This document shows, piece by piece, positions 10,853 to 22,566 of a stretch of DNA of 64,000 bases. A model generated the notes under the pieces. That model was not told the origin of the DNA and did not search any database. It saw only the letters and a list, made by a program, of their open reading frames with translations. The DNA lies in contig KV423932.1 of assembly GCA_001632435.1 (NCBI GenBank), positions 210,216 through 274,215 on the forward strand, read 5' to 3'. The stretch comes from Calocera cornea HHB12733. Taxonomy: Eukaryota > Basidiomycota > Dacrymycetes > Dacrymycetales > Dacrymycetaceae. Numbering within the stretch: the first letter of the stretch is position 1; each line of letters opens with the position of its first letter. The translations under genes were made by a program, and so were the position numbers.

Positions 10853-10997
10853 CCACATGCACGGCACCTGTGTATGCATAGAAGTATTAAATGCAACTGT
10901 TCCGGTTCCGAATGTTGTCCATGATATTATGGCTGGGATTGGATTTTGCCACTGGAGTGGTAGGGATAGGAATATACAGCGGTTCTATTTTAGGGGT

Positions 10998-12573
10998 TTA
11001 GTACATCATCGAGGACATGTCTGCACGGATACGGTTGTAGTCGAACAGACCCTCAACACGACCCAGAGCAGCAATCGCGATCTGTTCAGGCATGTCAGTA
11101 TGAACTTTCGCTCGGACGAACCGTCAACTACTCACATCCTTGTCCCACAGGTACTTCTGAGCAACACGCTGGATCTCAGCAGTTGTAACAGCATTGACCG
11201 CGTTCTCGAACTCCTTAGGCGTGTACCTCCTGCCGGTAGTAACGATCTGCCTGCCGATATCCTCCGCAATGGCGGTGGTGCCATCCAGGCCGAGCAGCAT
11301 GCTCGCCTTGAGCTGGCTCTTCGCCCTCTCGACCTCAGCATCCATGGGGCTCATGCTCATCCGCGTCCACTCCTTGAGAGTGAAGTGAACGAGATCGTCG
11401 ATCTGCATCAGGTTCTCGGTGACCAGGTAGACACCCCACAGGCCGGTGTCGGAGTAGGAGGTAGAGAAGGACATGAAGGAGTTGGCGAGGTTGTTCTCTG
11501 CCACAAGGTGGCTGAGCTTGGAGCTGAGCAGAGGCGAGGCGCCGAGAGAGCGATCCCAGTTGCCGAAGATCGACTGCATGACGAGCATGGGGAAGTAATC
11601 GGGGGAGCGCCAGCCAACGCCCTCAACCGCGATGGCGATGTTGCACGTCGCCATCGTGTCGTCACGAACGCGAACCTCAGATCCAACGAAACCGGTCTTT
11701 GGGTAAGCCGTACGGCCCAACGGCGTGCGACGATCGGAGACGGGGAGGTTGGAGAAGTGCTTGTTGGCGAGCTCGATCAGCGAGTCGTGCGTGACACCAC
11801 CGGTTCCAACAAGAACCATGCGGTCGGAAGTGTAATTCTTCTTGATGTAGTTGTCAAGATCAGAGCGCGTGAGGGAGAGGATGTTCTCTCTCGGACCAAG
11901 GATCGTCCTGCCGAGAGCTTGTTCTGTGGGACGGTCAGCGCATATCGTTATGATAGCATATTCCCAGCGCACTTTGGAATGCAACAGAGTGCAAATGGTC
12001 AAAAACAACCTCCTCCAATTGCTTATCCACTTCCTCCTGCTCCCTGAGGATCACGTCACGCTCACGCTCGATGGCACCCTCCTCCAGCTTGGAATTCTGC
12101 AGGATGTCGCTGATGATCTCGACCGACGTTCCCACGTCCTTCCGGAAGCTCTTTGCGTAGTACACAGTCTGCTCGCGGCTGGTGTATGCGTTCAGATGTG
12201 CACCAAGGTTCTCGACTTCGAGCTCGAGGCCATGCTGCGAGCGCTTGTTCGTCCCCTTGAATGCCATATGCTCGAGGAAGTGAGCGGCACCGCTGGTCTT
12301 GTCCGTCTCGGCACGAGACCCAGCATCGATCCAGACACCAACAGTCGCGGTCTGAGCCGTCGGGTGGGACTCCGTCGCCACAGTCAGGCCATTGGGAAGG
12401 GTGGTGACTTGCGTAACGGGTGCTGGTGCATCGGCAACGGCAGCGAACTGTCGAACAGCCTGCACACGGGTCAGCAAACTCATCTGGACCAACACATTTT
12501 CGGAGCTTACAGAGGGGGTCACACCCCTCCTAATCGACCTCTTGAGAGAGGACGAGAGAATGCGGGATGCCAT
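10998..12573 (-). CDS. Mitochondrial processing peptidase, beta (catalytic) subunit
   Basis: MPP removes targeting presequences in the matrix as an alpha/beta heterodimer. The N-terminus [17 protein letters not shown] is itself a presequence (basic, no acids), followed after an intron by [14 protein letters not shown]. The M16 zinc site [11 protein letters not shown] is intact (H-x-x-E-H, with the distal Glu in the following helix region), which marks the catalytic beta subunit and not alpha. Downstream blocks fit M16: [41 protein letters not shown] and, after a last intron, [18 protein letters not shown]. Introns lie near 12466-12529, about 11918-11973 and about 11091-11140. In many fungi the same protein family also forms complex III core 1, but the intact zinc motif favours MPP. 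Confidence 0.9.
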
Positions 12574-12721
12574 ACCTCCTCGAGGCTAGGGGAAGGGCGG
12601 GAGGTGCAGGGCGAGGGTAAGGTGTACGGGAAGGGATGAGGACCTAGCTTTCGCAAGGGAAGACGACGGGCAACGGAAGCAACGTAACCAAATTGCCCTC
12701 CGATTGGTTCCGATCCGCTCC

Positions 12722-12728
12722 TATAAAG
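12722..12728 (+). promoter_or_regulatory. TATA box of the METTL25-like gene
   Basis: TATAAAG, 37 bases before the ATG at 12759. It argues against starting at upstream non-ATG codons in the same frame. Confidence 0.5.
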
Positions 12729-12758
12729 GCAGGCACGAGATTGGTTGGCTTTGTCCGC

Positions 12759-14263
12759 ATGCTTGCTGAGGGCGAATCAAACTTCGATCTGCCTCTCAGG
12801 TTTGACAATCTCGATGCTTATGCTACTGCGCTCAAAAGATACCTGTCTTCTGGGCTTGTGCAATCACTCTTGAATGGTCATCCCAACGAAATAGCCAAGT
12901 CCGGACCTCCACCGGACTGGGCAGACTGGTGGAATTGGGCTTGCACTCTCAACACCAATGAGAGCTTACTGTTCGCGAGTAATCCAATTTCAGTACGCCT
13001 TGTCATCCGTAATCCTCCAGTTTACTGAGATTGAATCAAGGGGGTGGAGTTGCCGCGCTCTATCTCAACGCTCATTGAAGATGCCGCCCGCCTGGCCTTG
13101 CCGCGAGCGGGCGTGCAAAGAATCCCTCTGCCCCACCCATTGCCCAAGGGGCAGACGCCAAAGAAAGTGCATGAAGTGCAACAATTCAGCCAGCTCATCG
13201 CTCAGCTAGCAGAGTCTACCGGTATCAATCGTATCGTAGACGTCGGCGCTGGACAGGTTTGTTTTTCCAGATAACTATCGACGTCGGCCGCTTATTCATT
13301 GCCCTCACAGGGGTATCTGTCGCTCGAGCTAGCTTGCAAACATGGGTTAAATGTACTCGCCATGGACTTTTCTGAAGCGCAGACTAGCGGTTCCATCCAC
13401 TGGGCTCAACAAGCAAAGCAGCAGAACCTCAAGCTCGCCCACGTGACACATCATATTTCCAGTAGCACGCTGCCCGGCCTGGTCCATGACTGGCTTCAGA
13501 ACGACGATCCCGATCTATCCTCTTGCAAGCCAGATACGATGGTGATTGGTCTACACGCGTGCGGGTCTCTGACCGTGGAGGTCTTGCGAGCATGTATCGA
13601 GAACATCAAGGCCCAGCATGGTTCAGGTCGGCCGGATTGGAACGTGAGAGCTTGCGCCATCGTGGGATGTTGTTATAACATGCTTCCTGAACAAGGTATC
13701 TACCAAGTGAGTTCTGGATGAGAGAACCATTAATCGTTGCCCGCTCTCTAGACAAGCACCTGTCGACGCTCGATGCGCCACCGCTACCTTCCGACGCTTT
13801 CCAACTGGCCGCCCAGCCATCGCTTCAGCCATCATCATCCGACCTGTCGCTCTCTTTGCGGAAGCTCACCTACCGCGCTCTTCTAGGACGACTTCTGCAT
13901 CAGGAGGCAATTACGCTCCCCGCCGATACACGTGTACGGAGGCTAAAGGATTCGGCATATTCGAGCTGGGACACATACATCACAGCGGCATGTGCGAGAA
14001 TGGCCATCGATCCTCAGGTCTTGCATGGCAAGGCAACTTGGACCGAGGAGATGGAGCACCTGGCTTCTGGAGTCAGTATGCTACACGTCCTGCGAGCGAA
14101 ACTCGGCCCGGTGATCGAGAGCTGGATTCTCCTCGACCGGTACATGTGGCTGAAAGAACAGCTCGAAACCCCCAGGTTAGCAAGCGTAGAACTGCGATGG
14201 GTATTCGACAGTGGCATCAGCGCGCGTAGCGCCGCGTTCATCGTGCAATCAATCATACATTAA
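12759..14263 (+). CDS. METTL25/RRNAD1-like SAM-dependent methyltransferase
   Basis: Four exons. The N-terminal part (FDLPLRFDNLDAYATALKRY, DWADWWNW) and the linker KGQTPKKVHEVQQFSQLIAQ match the METTL25/RRNAD1 family, which precedes its Rossmann domain with a K-K-x-H-E motif. The SAM-binding motif is split by an intron: IVDVGAGQ then GYLSLELAC. It is followed by VLAMDFSEAQ, the family-typical GLHACGSL, and AIVGCCYNML. The C-terminal domain ends at 14261-14263. Introns: 12989-13037 (phase 0), about 13258-13310 and about 13696-13752. Members of this family methylate RNA or protein; the target here cannot be named. Tail-to-tail with the ZIP gene, only 14 bases between stops. Confidence 0.8.
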
Positions 14264-14277
14264 CCAACAGTCGTAAT

Positions 14278-15428
14278 CTAATGTCCGTGACCGACCAGCA
14301 TGCTCAGCACGAGCGGGGTAAACATGCCCACAACCAGCAGGCCTAGACGCGTCGACACTCCGAGCTCCTCTGCCGGCTCGTCGTCCTCAATTGTTGGGCC
14401 GTGCGAGTGGCCCGACACATCCTGTATCACCGTTGCTACGTAGAGGAACGTCCCTCCCTGTTTCTTGTTAGTCGGGATGATATGGCACTGGCATATATGC
14501 GTACCGAGAAGAGAAGGGCCACACCAGCCCACCACTGCAGGTTGGCAGCTGCGTTCCCCAACGTCCATACAACACCGTACGTGACAAGCGCCCCTATTGG
14601 TGCGGCAGCGCTGAAGGCAAATATATACTGCCGGATGCGAACGCGAGGTTCGTTGTAAGAGAGGAGGGTGGTACAAAGGCCAAGCGAAGCGGGTGCTAAA
14701 CGTAGTCAGATAATGAACCCCGCTAAACGATGTTCTACCAATCATACCTTTATGCACCATGATAGCGAGAAATACCACCAGCTCCAAGCCCGAGTTATCC
14801 CCTATTGAGCTCGATCCCAGGGCGATGCCGTCCGCGAAGGAATGGATGACGAGCGCGAGTGTTGCGGAGAACGCCTTGGTGTGCGACTGGGCGGCGTTCG
14901 CCATCGACCCTCCAGGGCTGGTGGCCATATCGAATGTAGACGGCCCTGATATCGTCTTCGGTGGTGGAGGAGGGGCGGAGAGCTGCTCAACGCTGACAGG
15001 GTGGTTAGATGCGATGAGGCACGAAGTGTGTAGACGCACAAGAGCATCACCGAGAACCCCAGTACGAGTGAGATGGCGATCACTCGCCCAGGATCGGAGA
15101 ATGGGGTTGGGCTGAAGGAGTCACCATTGGCGCCAATGGAGCTATAGAGCGTCTCAATACCCCTATATCGCGTCAGATCAGCGTGCAATTCGTTGTTGGA
15201 GGCTGCTCACTCTGGTATAATGACTGCTAACGCGGCGCCTATCAGCAAACCCATGCCGTACGTCGTAAGCATCTTAAGTCGGTGATCTTCGCCATTATAT
15301 AGTCGATATTCAGAGTCAAGAAGTCCAAGGGACTCACGCGAGAAGGTAAAAGTCAAGGGCAATGAACCGACGGCAAAGGACGACACGCCCATCACCGCGC
15401 TCATGATGAAGAGCGCTGTGAAACCCAT
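14278..15428 (-). CDS. ZIP-family zinc/metal transporter (SLC39A9-like)
   Basis: A multi-pass membrane protein importing Zn2+ or related metals into the cytosol, usually from a Golgi or vesicle compartment for the ZIP9 branch. Exons spliced on the minus strand give MGFTALFIMSAVMGVSSFAV (TM1), LTTYGMGLLIGAALAVIIPE (TM2), a variable His-poor loop, then the signature ALVIHSFADGIALGSS (TM4) and MVHKGMIAPASLGL (TM5), whose His/Asp residues line the metal site. Three more hydrophobic segments follow, with a final VGMFTPLVLSMLVGHGH. The first intron (GTGAGT, near 15334) joins FTFSH to HRLKM. The protein is intact and about the usual length for this branch. Confidence 0.85.
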
Positions 15429-15857
15429 GCTTGGTATAGCTGGATGGGTAGGGTATGCGTTGTGCGGCCAAAGACGTCGGTACTAGAAGAGAAGAACGCG
15501 TGCGCGTCGCTCAGAGCTGATATAGCCAGGCTTGTCCCCCTCTGGGCAGCAAGGTCAGGAGGCGCGGCGGATCGGGATTTGACTGCGAGGGTACCCAAGG
15601 AATCAGTATCGCCGCAGACGTAGCTCCTGTGCAGCTGGAACTAAGCAAATCAAGTAGAAAATGGTACAGATAACTTTTGCAGCGTCACGATTAACCAGCT
15701 GAAGTAGGCAGGCGTCTCCCAGTATCGCAACTCAATATCTGAGGGTCGCGTTGCTCGAGGTAAGGCGCAGGACACAACAACGGCATGACGCGTGGACACC
15801 ACGCGCAAATTCATGACCGGAGCCGACCAGTCGCGTCACCCGTGTTTGTCCGAAGAC
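15429..15857. other. Intergenic, left of the MITE
   Basis: Upstream flank of the ZIP gene; no gene seen. It ends in the left copy of the 6-bp target duplication GAAGAC (15852-15857). Confidence 0.4.
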
Positions 15858-16416
15858 TATGGCAGCGCAAATGCGACAAAACCCCAGCCACGGAGGTATA
15901 CCTGCACGTACTGACAGTACCGGACAGTACAGGCTGGTATCAATACATTTTTATGCAGGACTGTCAGTACCTGTAGGTAACTGACGGTACCAGGCTCTAT
16001 ACCGCCCAATACTCATCCAGACCGATTGACCATGAGAGAGTCAGAAGCATACCTACTGGTACTAACCCAGACCAACAATGCGGACCCCATGGGTTTGTGC
16101 TCATTTTCCGGGGGGGGCAATGACAGCCATACTTTCGCTCTCCCCTATAGAATATGATTTTTTTGCTATATTTCATTGGGATTAAACCAGACACCCTGCA
16201 GGGAGGGGTGTAACGGGGTCCCAGAAACAGCTCTGCATTATAGCCTACACATCACTGCAGGCTATTTGTCAAGTACCGACCAATACCTACAGGTACCGAC
16301 ATGTACTGACAGGTACTGACAATTGCTGACAGGTACCGGCAGTTCCAGTCAGTATGTGACAGTATCCGACGGTATTGCCTCCGTGACCTAGGTTTTGTCG
16401 CATTTGCGCTGCCATA
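15858..16416. mobile_element. MITE-like non-autonomous DNA transposon, 559 bp
   Basis: Both ends carry the same inverted sequence: TATGGCAGCGCAAATGCGAC followed by AAAACC (26 bases identical, 15858-15883 against the reverse complement of 16391-16416). Similarity continues through CACGGAGG to about 45 bases. GAAGAC is present directly outside both ends (15852-15857 and 16417-16422), which reads as a 6-bp target-site duplication. Inside each end are several short TGACAGGTAC-like units in opposite orientations (about 15905-15995 and 16270-16380), a subterminal-repeat arrangement. No transposase frame. Superfamily not assigned; the boundaries could be shifted by 1-2 bases. Confidence 0.85.
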
Positions 16417-16796
16417 GAAGACCGCGTCCCATCCGGTTCGGCGGGGTACGACCACGGTGGATCTCGCATGCTTATCGAGTTATTATTGCTCCTCTATATC
16501 ATGGCTTCTGGTGTACGCCCGGACCTTCGTGGCCGCCCGGGTAATCCACCGGCATTCCTTCCTATGCTTCGTCATAGTGGAGGAGCGCGCGATTCTCATC
16601 GCGACGTGCTTGCTTCCTGAGCGGCCACACGATCACCAGAATGCGTACCGACCGAACCTCAACTTTCATACTTGCCGAAGCTATGGGCATCTCGGTAGAT
16701 CTCGATATGTACAATGCGTCATGGGGATGCTGGCTCGGCCTGGGCGTATAACATGTCCAGCGAAATGGATGGTGGATTGCGTCCAGCCCTCATACA
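16417..16796. other. Intergenic, upstream of sugar transporter 1
   Basis: Begins with the right target duplication of the MITE. Promoter region of the transporter; no clear TATA box seen. Confidence 0.35.
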
Positions 16797-19034
16797 ATGA
16801 GCGTCGAACAGCAACCTGTCTCGCGAACAATATCTGCTCTTGAACGCCATGCAAAAGGCGTGTCAGACGACGATGTCGAACGACACCGACCGAGGCTGAA
16901 AGGATTGACGCTGCATGTGGTCCTGGCGTTTTGCGCCGGTGCCGGGTTCACGCTCTTCGGATATGACCAGGGTGTCATGTCCGCGCTGATCACTGCCAAC
17001 CAGTTCGACGCTATATTCCCGGAGACGGTATCCCCGGTATGTATGCGTGTTGCGGTTGGTAGTCGCACACGCTCACATTGCAGCAGATCAACAACCCTAC
17101 AGGTCAGGCAGCGACCCTCCAGTCGCTCCTGTTAGCCATCTATGAGGTCGGGTGCCTTATCGGCGCCCTGTCTAACGTGCGTTAAGTTGCGGTACTTCCT
17201 TTGTCAGCGATTAACAGGCTGTACAGTTGTGGATTGGTGACAGACTTGGCCGGCGTAAAACAATCGTCCTGGGCGGATGTATCATGATTGTCGGCGCGAC
17301 GCTACAAACGACTGCGTTCTCGTATGCCCATATGCTCGTTGGGCGGATCATCACGGGAATGGGGAATGGACTGAATGTACGAATCTCCATGGTGTTGTGC
17401 GATTGATTTTGATGGCCTGTACAGACGTCAACGGTGCCGTCGTATCATGCAGAGTGCGCAATGGACACTGTCTCTGGCATACTTCGATTGACATCCGCCT
17501 AGATGTGCATCAGCAGAGCGACGAGGATCCATGATCATGGTGGAAGGCAGCCTCATCATATTTGGTCTCATGATTTCGTATGTCTGTTTGTGTTCCACCC
17601 ATGCATCCTAACAATAGTTCAGATACGTTCGTGCATGTGACTTTGTCCCGGTCCATTGGCTGACTAGGCGTGTCAGTGGGTGGATTTTGCATTGTACTGG
17701 GCCACCGGTTCCCAAGCCCAGTGGAGAGTACCTGTAGCGTTCCAGGTATGCCAACGGATTATAATGCTCAAGCGGCCCTATTAAGGTACGACAGATCGTC
17801 ATTGCCATTCTGATGATGTGTGGTATTCCCTTTGTAAGTGTCGTTCGCATGGTTGGTATATCGTCTCAATGTCCGATAGCTTCCCGAATCTCCTCGCTGG
17901 CTTGTGAAGCACGGACGCAACGCAGAAGCGCTCGCGGTCATATCCGCCCTCGAAGACACAGACCATCACAACATGCGCGTCATGCAGACATATGCTGGGA
18001 TATGCGAGGCGGTCGAGGCCGAATCCGAGGGATCGAGCAAGGAGAAGCTGGGTCGACTGCTGCATGGCGGTCCAACGCAGAACTTCAGACGAACTGCGCT
18101 GGGAGTCGTGAACCAGTGCTTCCAGCAGATCACGGGAGTCAATCTAATCATGTACGTTCTTCCCTGCCTCTTCATCTATGATACTAATGGAATGTGCTCC
18201 ATAGCTACTATGCGACGTTGTTGTTTCAACGTCTCGGGCTGAACGATGTGAACTCTCGCATTGTGGCTGCATGCAGTGGTACTGAGTACTGGCTCGCATC
18301 ACTGATTCCCATCTTCATCATCGAACGGTCTGTCCCGGCCGTGCCTGTCTGATGATCTGCTAAACGCATGTATCAGGGTCGGCAGGCGGAGGCTCATGCT
18401 GTTCGGTGCTACCGGCATGTGCATCACCATGGTCCTCCTCGCTATACTGGGCAGCCTCGACACACCGGCAGCGCAAATCGTGTCGACTGTTCTGCTTTTC
18501 GTGTACAACTCATTCTTTGCCATCGGCTGGCTCGGCATGACCTGGCTCTACCCTGCTGAGATCGTCGGCATCTCAATTCGCGCCCCGGCAAACGCGTTGA
18601 GCACTGCGAGTAACTGGACTTTCAACTGTGAGCCTCTCATTGCCTCGCCTCATACCCAGACTGAATCAATCGACAGTCATGGTGGTGATGGTTACTGGCC
18701 CCTCCTTTGCCAACATCCAATGGAGGACATACATCGTCTTTGCAGCGCTTAATGCCTTCATCATCCCATGCGTATACTGTTGGTCCGCAGTCCACAAACA
18801 GGCCGAAACAAGCTGACATCAAAAATAGTCTTCTTTCCCGAGACCGTGGGCCGCTCGCTCGAGGATATGGACATCATCTTTGCGGTCGCTTATGCAGAGG
18901 GTGTGTCGCCCGTGTGGGTTTCGCTAAGGAAAGACCTGCCGATTGCAGGTTCGCCCGAGGCCGACGAGGTGTTAGGTCTTAAGAAGCGCGAAAGAAGTAC
19001 GGATGTGAAGGAGGACCGAGCCAAGGAACGCTAG
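16797..19034 (+). CDS. MFS sugar transporter (SP family), tandem copy 1, intron-rich
   Basis: A plasma-membrane sugar/H+ symporter of the PF00083 type, reconstructed from at least eleven exons. Motifs in order: FGYDQGVMSALIT (TM1), GDRLGRRKTIVLGG (loop 2-3), GRIITGMGNGLN, PSYHAE, LPESPRWLVKHGRNAEAL, NQCFQQITGVN, GRRRLMLFG, WLYPAEIVG, and the C-terminal PETVGRSLEDMD. It ends in a charged tail (stop 19032-19034). It has four introns absent from the downstream paralogue: 17454-17502, 17746-17794, 18152-18204 and 18328-18376. It lacks one present there: PAE-IVG is contiguous. All frames close properly, so this is an intact gene. Sugar specificity is not visible. Confidence 0.82.
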
Positions 19035-19653
19035 AGACCCTAGATGTAAGACAGGGCTGTCCCCTAGTTTCTATAACTGATGCCGGATGGTCGGAGCGCC
19101 GAACACAATGCTACGTATAGAAGAGTACTCGGAAGTGTGAAAGCATAGTGTGTGCCCAAAATGGTAGAGGCGATGAGGCACACCCACGTGAAGTTCATCG
19201 GGCGCCAAAGGAGCGGCAAGCAACCCTGAAATACTTCGTCCGGATCTTGTGCTCGCTCGACGATGTAAATGCTACACTATGTCACTCTAACCACACGCTG
19301 CCTTAATGGAGTAAACAAATGCCTTACACCATGATCTTGCCGACGGTTCTTGGGCACCAGAGCAGCGGTATGCTTCGCCAGAGTGGAGGAGCCGAGCCTT
19401 TTGACGTCAGAAGCATCAAGGACTCACTGCAAGCCGAATCTGGTCGTGAGATGCCGCTGGACGTCTTCTTCGCGCCGGCTTTCAAGTCTGAAGCATGCTC
19501 TCACTGATACAGCTGCCAACTTCGCGAAACAGCGCATCATGCTGCAGCGCCGGCGAGGGCATATAAACCTCCAGCGTTCAGCATGCAGCGCCGATATCCC
19601 CGCATCCCCACATCCCGCCTAGAGCTGGCTGAACATTACGACTAGCTGGCAGA
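19035..19653. other. Intergenic between the two sugar transporters
   Basis: Promoter of copy 2, with TATAAA at 19562-19567. A 62-residue frame at 19319-19507 has no supporting features. Confidence 0.4.
19562..19567 (+). promoter_or_regulatory. TATA box of sugar transporter 2
   Basis: TATAAA, about 87 bases before the ATG at 19654. Confidence 0.5.
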
Positions 19654-21757
19654 ATGGAGAAGCAACCTATCACACGAACTGTGTCTGCCATGCAGAGGTA
19701 CTCAAAGGAGATCTCGGATGGAGAGATTGAGAAGAATATGCCTAAGATCAAGGGCTGGAAACTGCACGCGTTGCTGACGTTCTGCGCTGGGGCAGGATTC
19801 ACGCTGTTCGGGTATGACCAAGGTGTCATGTCCGCCCTAATCACCGCCAATCAGTTTGAAGCAATATTCCCCGAAACTGTTTCTCCGGTAAGCTGCCGTG
19901 CTGGTCGACGGGGTGCATCTAACAGGTAGCTCACAGCCGAATGCACCGACAAGCAACGCCGCTACGCTCCAGTCCCTCCTGTTAGCCATCTACGAGATCG
20001 GTTGTCTGATCGGGGCATTATCCAACGTAAACATTTCATTTGAACACAAGTGCAAATACTAATAGCACACGCAGTTATGGATCGGCGACAAGCTCGGTCG
20101 GCGAAAGACCATCCTCCTCGGCGGTTGCATCATGATCATTGGCGCGATTCTGCAGACCACTGCGTTCAGCTATCCGCACATGATTGTTGCGCGTATAATT
20201 ACCGGGATGGGTAACGGGCTCAATGTAAGCGGTCTCACTCGCAGAGCGGGACTGGACGTGCAATTGACAGCCGCGTAGACCTCCACCGTTCCGTCATACC
20301 ATGCAGAATGTGCCTCACCAGACCGGAGAGGCCCCATGATCATGATTGAGGGCACTCTCATCATATTTGGACTTATGATCTCGTACGATCTGCTCTGATT
20401 CATATTTTCAAACAGATCAACTCACGATATTCATAGATATGTATGCTGTGTACAAGGACCGATAGGCGTTTGCTGACGGTTCGCAGTGGCTGGACTTTGC
20501 TTGTTACTGGGCAACAGGATCACAAGTCCAATGGCGCTTCCCGGTCGCTTTCCAAATCCTGATCGCAGTCGCTATGATGGTTGGTATACCATTCGTGAGC
20601 ACTGCCCCATGCAATCGTCCACACTTATACTAATGACCATCCAGCTCCCTGAATCTCCCCGCTGGCTCGTCAAGCACGGCCGAAACGCCGAGGCGCTCGC
20701 GGTGATCACCGCACTCGAAAATACGGACCGGAACGACCATCGCGTGCTGCAGACCTACGCCGGGATCTGCGAAGCGATCGAGGCCGAGGCCGAGGGCGGC
20801 TCGGGCAAAGAGCAGCTCTCGGAGATCTTCCATGGCGGGCCGCAACAGAACTTCCGGCGGGTCTGCCTGGGCGTCGTCAACCAGTGCTTCCAGCAGATCT
20901 CGGGCATCAACCTCATCACGTACTATGCGACGCTGCTCTTCCAACGCCTGGGACTGAACGACGTCAACTCGAGGATCATTGCAGCGTGCAATGGGACGGA
21001 GTACTTCTTCGCCTCGCTGATCGCGATATTCATCATTGAGCGCGTGGGGAGGAGGAGGCTTATGCTATTCGGTGCGGTGGGACAGAGCATTACGATGGTC
21101 TTGCTGGCGATATTGGGGTCGATCGACAACCCCGCGACGCAGATCGTCTCGGCGGTGCTGCTCTTCGTGTTCAACTCCATCTTCGCGGTCGGATGGCTCG
21201 GTATGACGTGGTTGTATCCTGCTGAGGTGCATACATCTCTTTATCGTTGGGTGCGTAGCTGATCATAGGAATGCAGATCGTCGGCCTCCGCATTCGTGCT
21301 CCAGCCAACGCGCTCAGTACGGCCAGTAACTGGATATTCAACTGTGATTCTCTTCAGTTCTCACCGCTCCACGTACTGACGATGCGCACAGTCATGGTAG
21401 TGATGGTGACCGGCCCCTCGTTCGCCAACATCTCCTGGCGCACGTACATCGTCTTCGCGGCCCTGAACGCGTTCATCGTTCCCTGCGTCTACTGTATGCC
21501 CCGTATCATCTTTTCCCAGCCCTGTTGACTGACAGACGCGCACAGTCTACTTCCCCGAAACGGCTGGCCGCTCCCTAGAAGACATGGACATCATCTTCGC
21601 TGTGGCCTACGCGGAGAACATCTCCCCCGTGACGGTGTCGCTGCGGAAGGACCTGCCCGTGGCCGGGTCAGCGGAGGCGGACGAGGTGCTGGGGTTGAAG
21701 AGGAAGGAGAGAGGGAGGGAGGGGACGATTAAGGAGGAGGTGGGGAAGACACAGTAG
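19654..21757 (+). CDS. MFS sugar transporter (SP family), tandem copy 2
   Basis: Same architecture as the upstream copy: FGYDQGVMSALITANQFEAI, GDKLGRRKTILLGG, GRRRLMLFGAVGQ, LPESPRWLVKHGRNAEAL, NQCFQQISGINLITYYATLL, WLYPAEIVGLRIRAPANAL, FYFPETAGRSLEDMD and a tail ending EEVGKTQ. The LPES-to-PAE region is one long exon here, whereas copy 1 has two introns in it; copy 2 instead has a private intron at 21227-21276 (PAE|IVG). Between ...MIS and W the reading frame requires a tiny exon, ATAT at 20437-20440, flanked by introns 20383-20436 and 20441-20486. Its 3' end (from 21592) is duplicated in inverted orientation at 24.6-24.8 kb. Substrate unknown. Confidence 0.85.
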
Positions 21758-22216
21758 ATAATGAGATAGGATAGCAGCCGGTGCTGCGTGTATTCCCAAA
21801 TGGGAGCGTTGCAGGCTAGAGATCGAAGGTTGGGCTGCCAGTGTGCTTTGCGGCTGTACATGACATCTGTGTGATGTAAAGCCAAAAGAAGAGCGTCGAT
21901 TTGTTGGTGGTGGTTGTTGGGTGGAGTTGTGGTGTTGGTAGGTTGTCGATTATTTCTCTTGAGGGTTGGCCACCGCCCACTTACATCCAATCCACCTGGG
22001 CCGTCTGCCCGCGGTGGGATAAAGTTCCCAAGTGATCGATCATTCCAGCCCGCTCCGGGTATCCATCCGTCGTTCTCTTGAAGGACGCCCCAAATTACCA
22101 GGCGTATTAACCACTGAGCCATTGACGGTGTGGATATTCAAACCTATAATAATGTCAGCCCTCATAGCTACTACATCCACCGCACCGTCCCCAGCACTCG
22201 CAATATTCAAATCACA
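21592..22216 (+). repeat. Inverted duplication, left arm (transporter 2 3' end plus flank)
   Basis: Bases 21592-21757 (last coding exon part) and the 3' flank (CCCAAATGGGAGCGTTGCAG near 21796; CCAAATTACCAGGCG near 22090; GCACTCGCAATATTCAAATC near 22194) reappear reversed at 24779-24395. A stretch of about 260 bases (about 21818-22078) is present only in this arm. Confidence 0.85.
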
Positions 22217-22566
22217 CAATCACTCGACATAGCGATATGAATCCATCTGCATTTCCTCTTTTCACCGTATTATAATCAAAGTAGTCCGCAGCCTCGGCAA
22301 TTCCCTCTCGTTCCAAGCGCTCCTGTGCCTGCCTCATGTGAACCTGCCGTTGCGGTGCGCATCATCCGGCTAGCCTACCCTTGGCCCACATTTCCACACT
22401 CATCGGCACTGCTCCAGTAATTGTAGCTATATCTATCATCCTTCCCCTTCCTCGTCAACGACGACCACAATACCCAGCGAGCGAACGTTCAGCACACGGC
22501 CTGCCGTCGTCCGCTCCCGTCGTACACAAGCCAATCAGCACGCTGCTCCCCCTTTCCGCCACGTCG
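21758..22566. other. Intergenic between transporter 2 and the F-box gene
   Basis: Mostly the left arm of the inverted duplication, then the F-box promoter. A tRNA A-box-like TGGCTCAGTGG lies on the minus strand near 22111-22121 but no tRNA folds there. Confidence 0.4.

Noticed and set aside
12693..12758. Upstream extension of the METTL25-like frame to a TTG codon at 12693
   Set aside because: Not an ATG, and the TATA box at 12722 lies inside the extension.
22085..22130. tRNA-like A box (TGGCTCAGTGG) on the minus strand
   Set aside because: The only B-box-like sequence lies on the wrong side and no acceptor stem forms.
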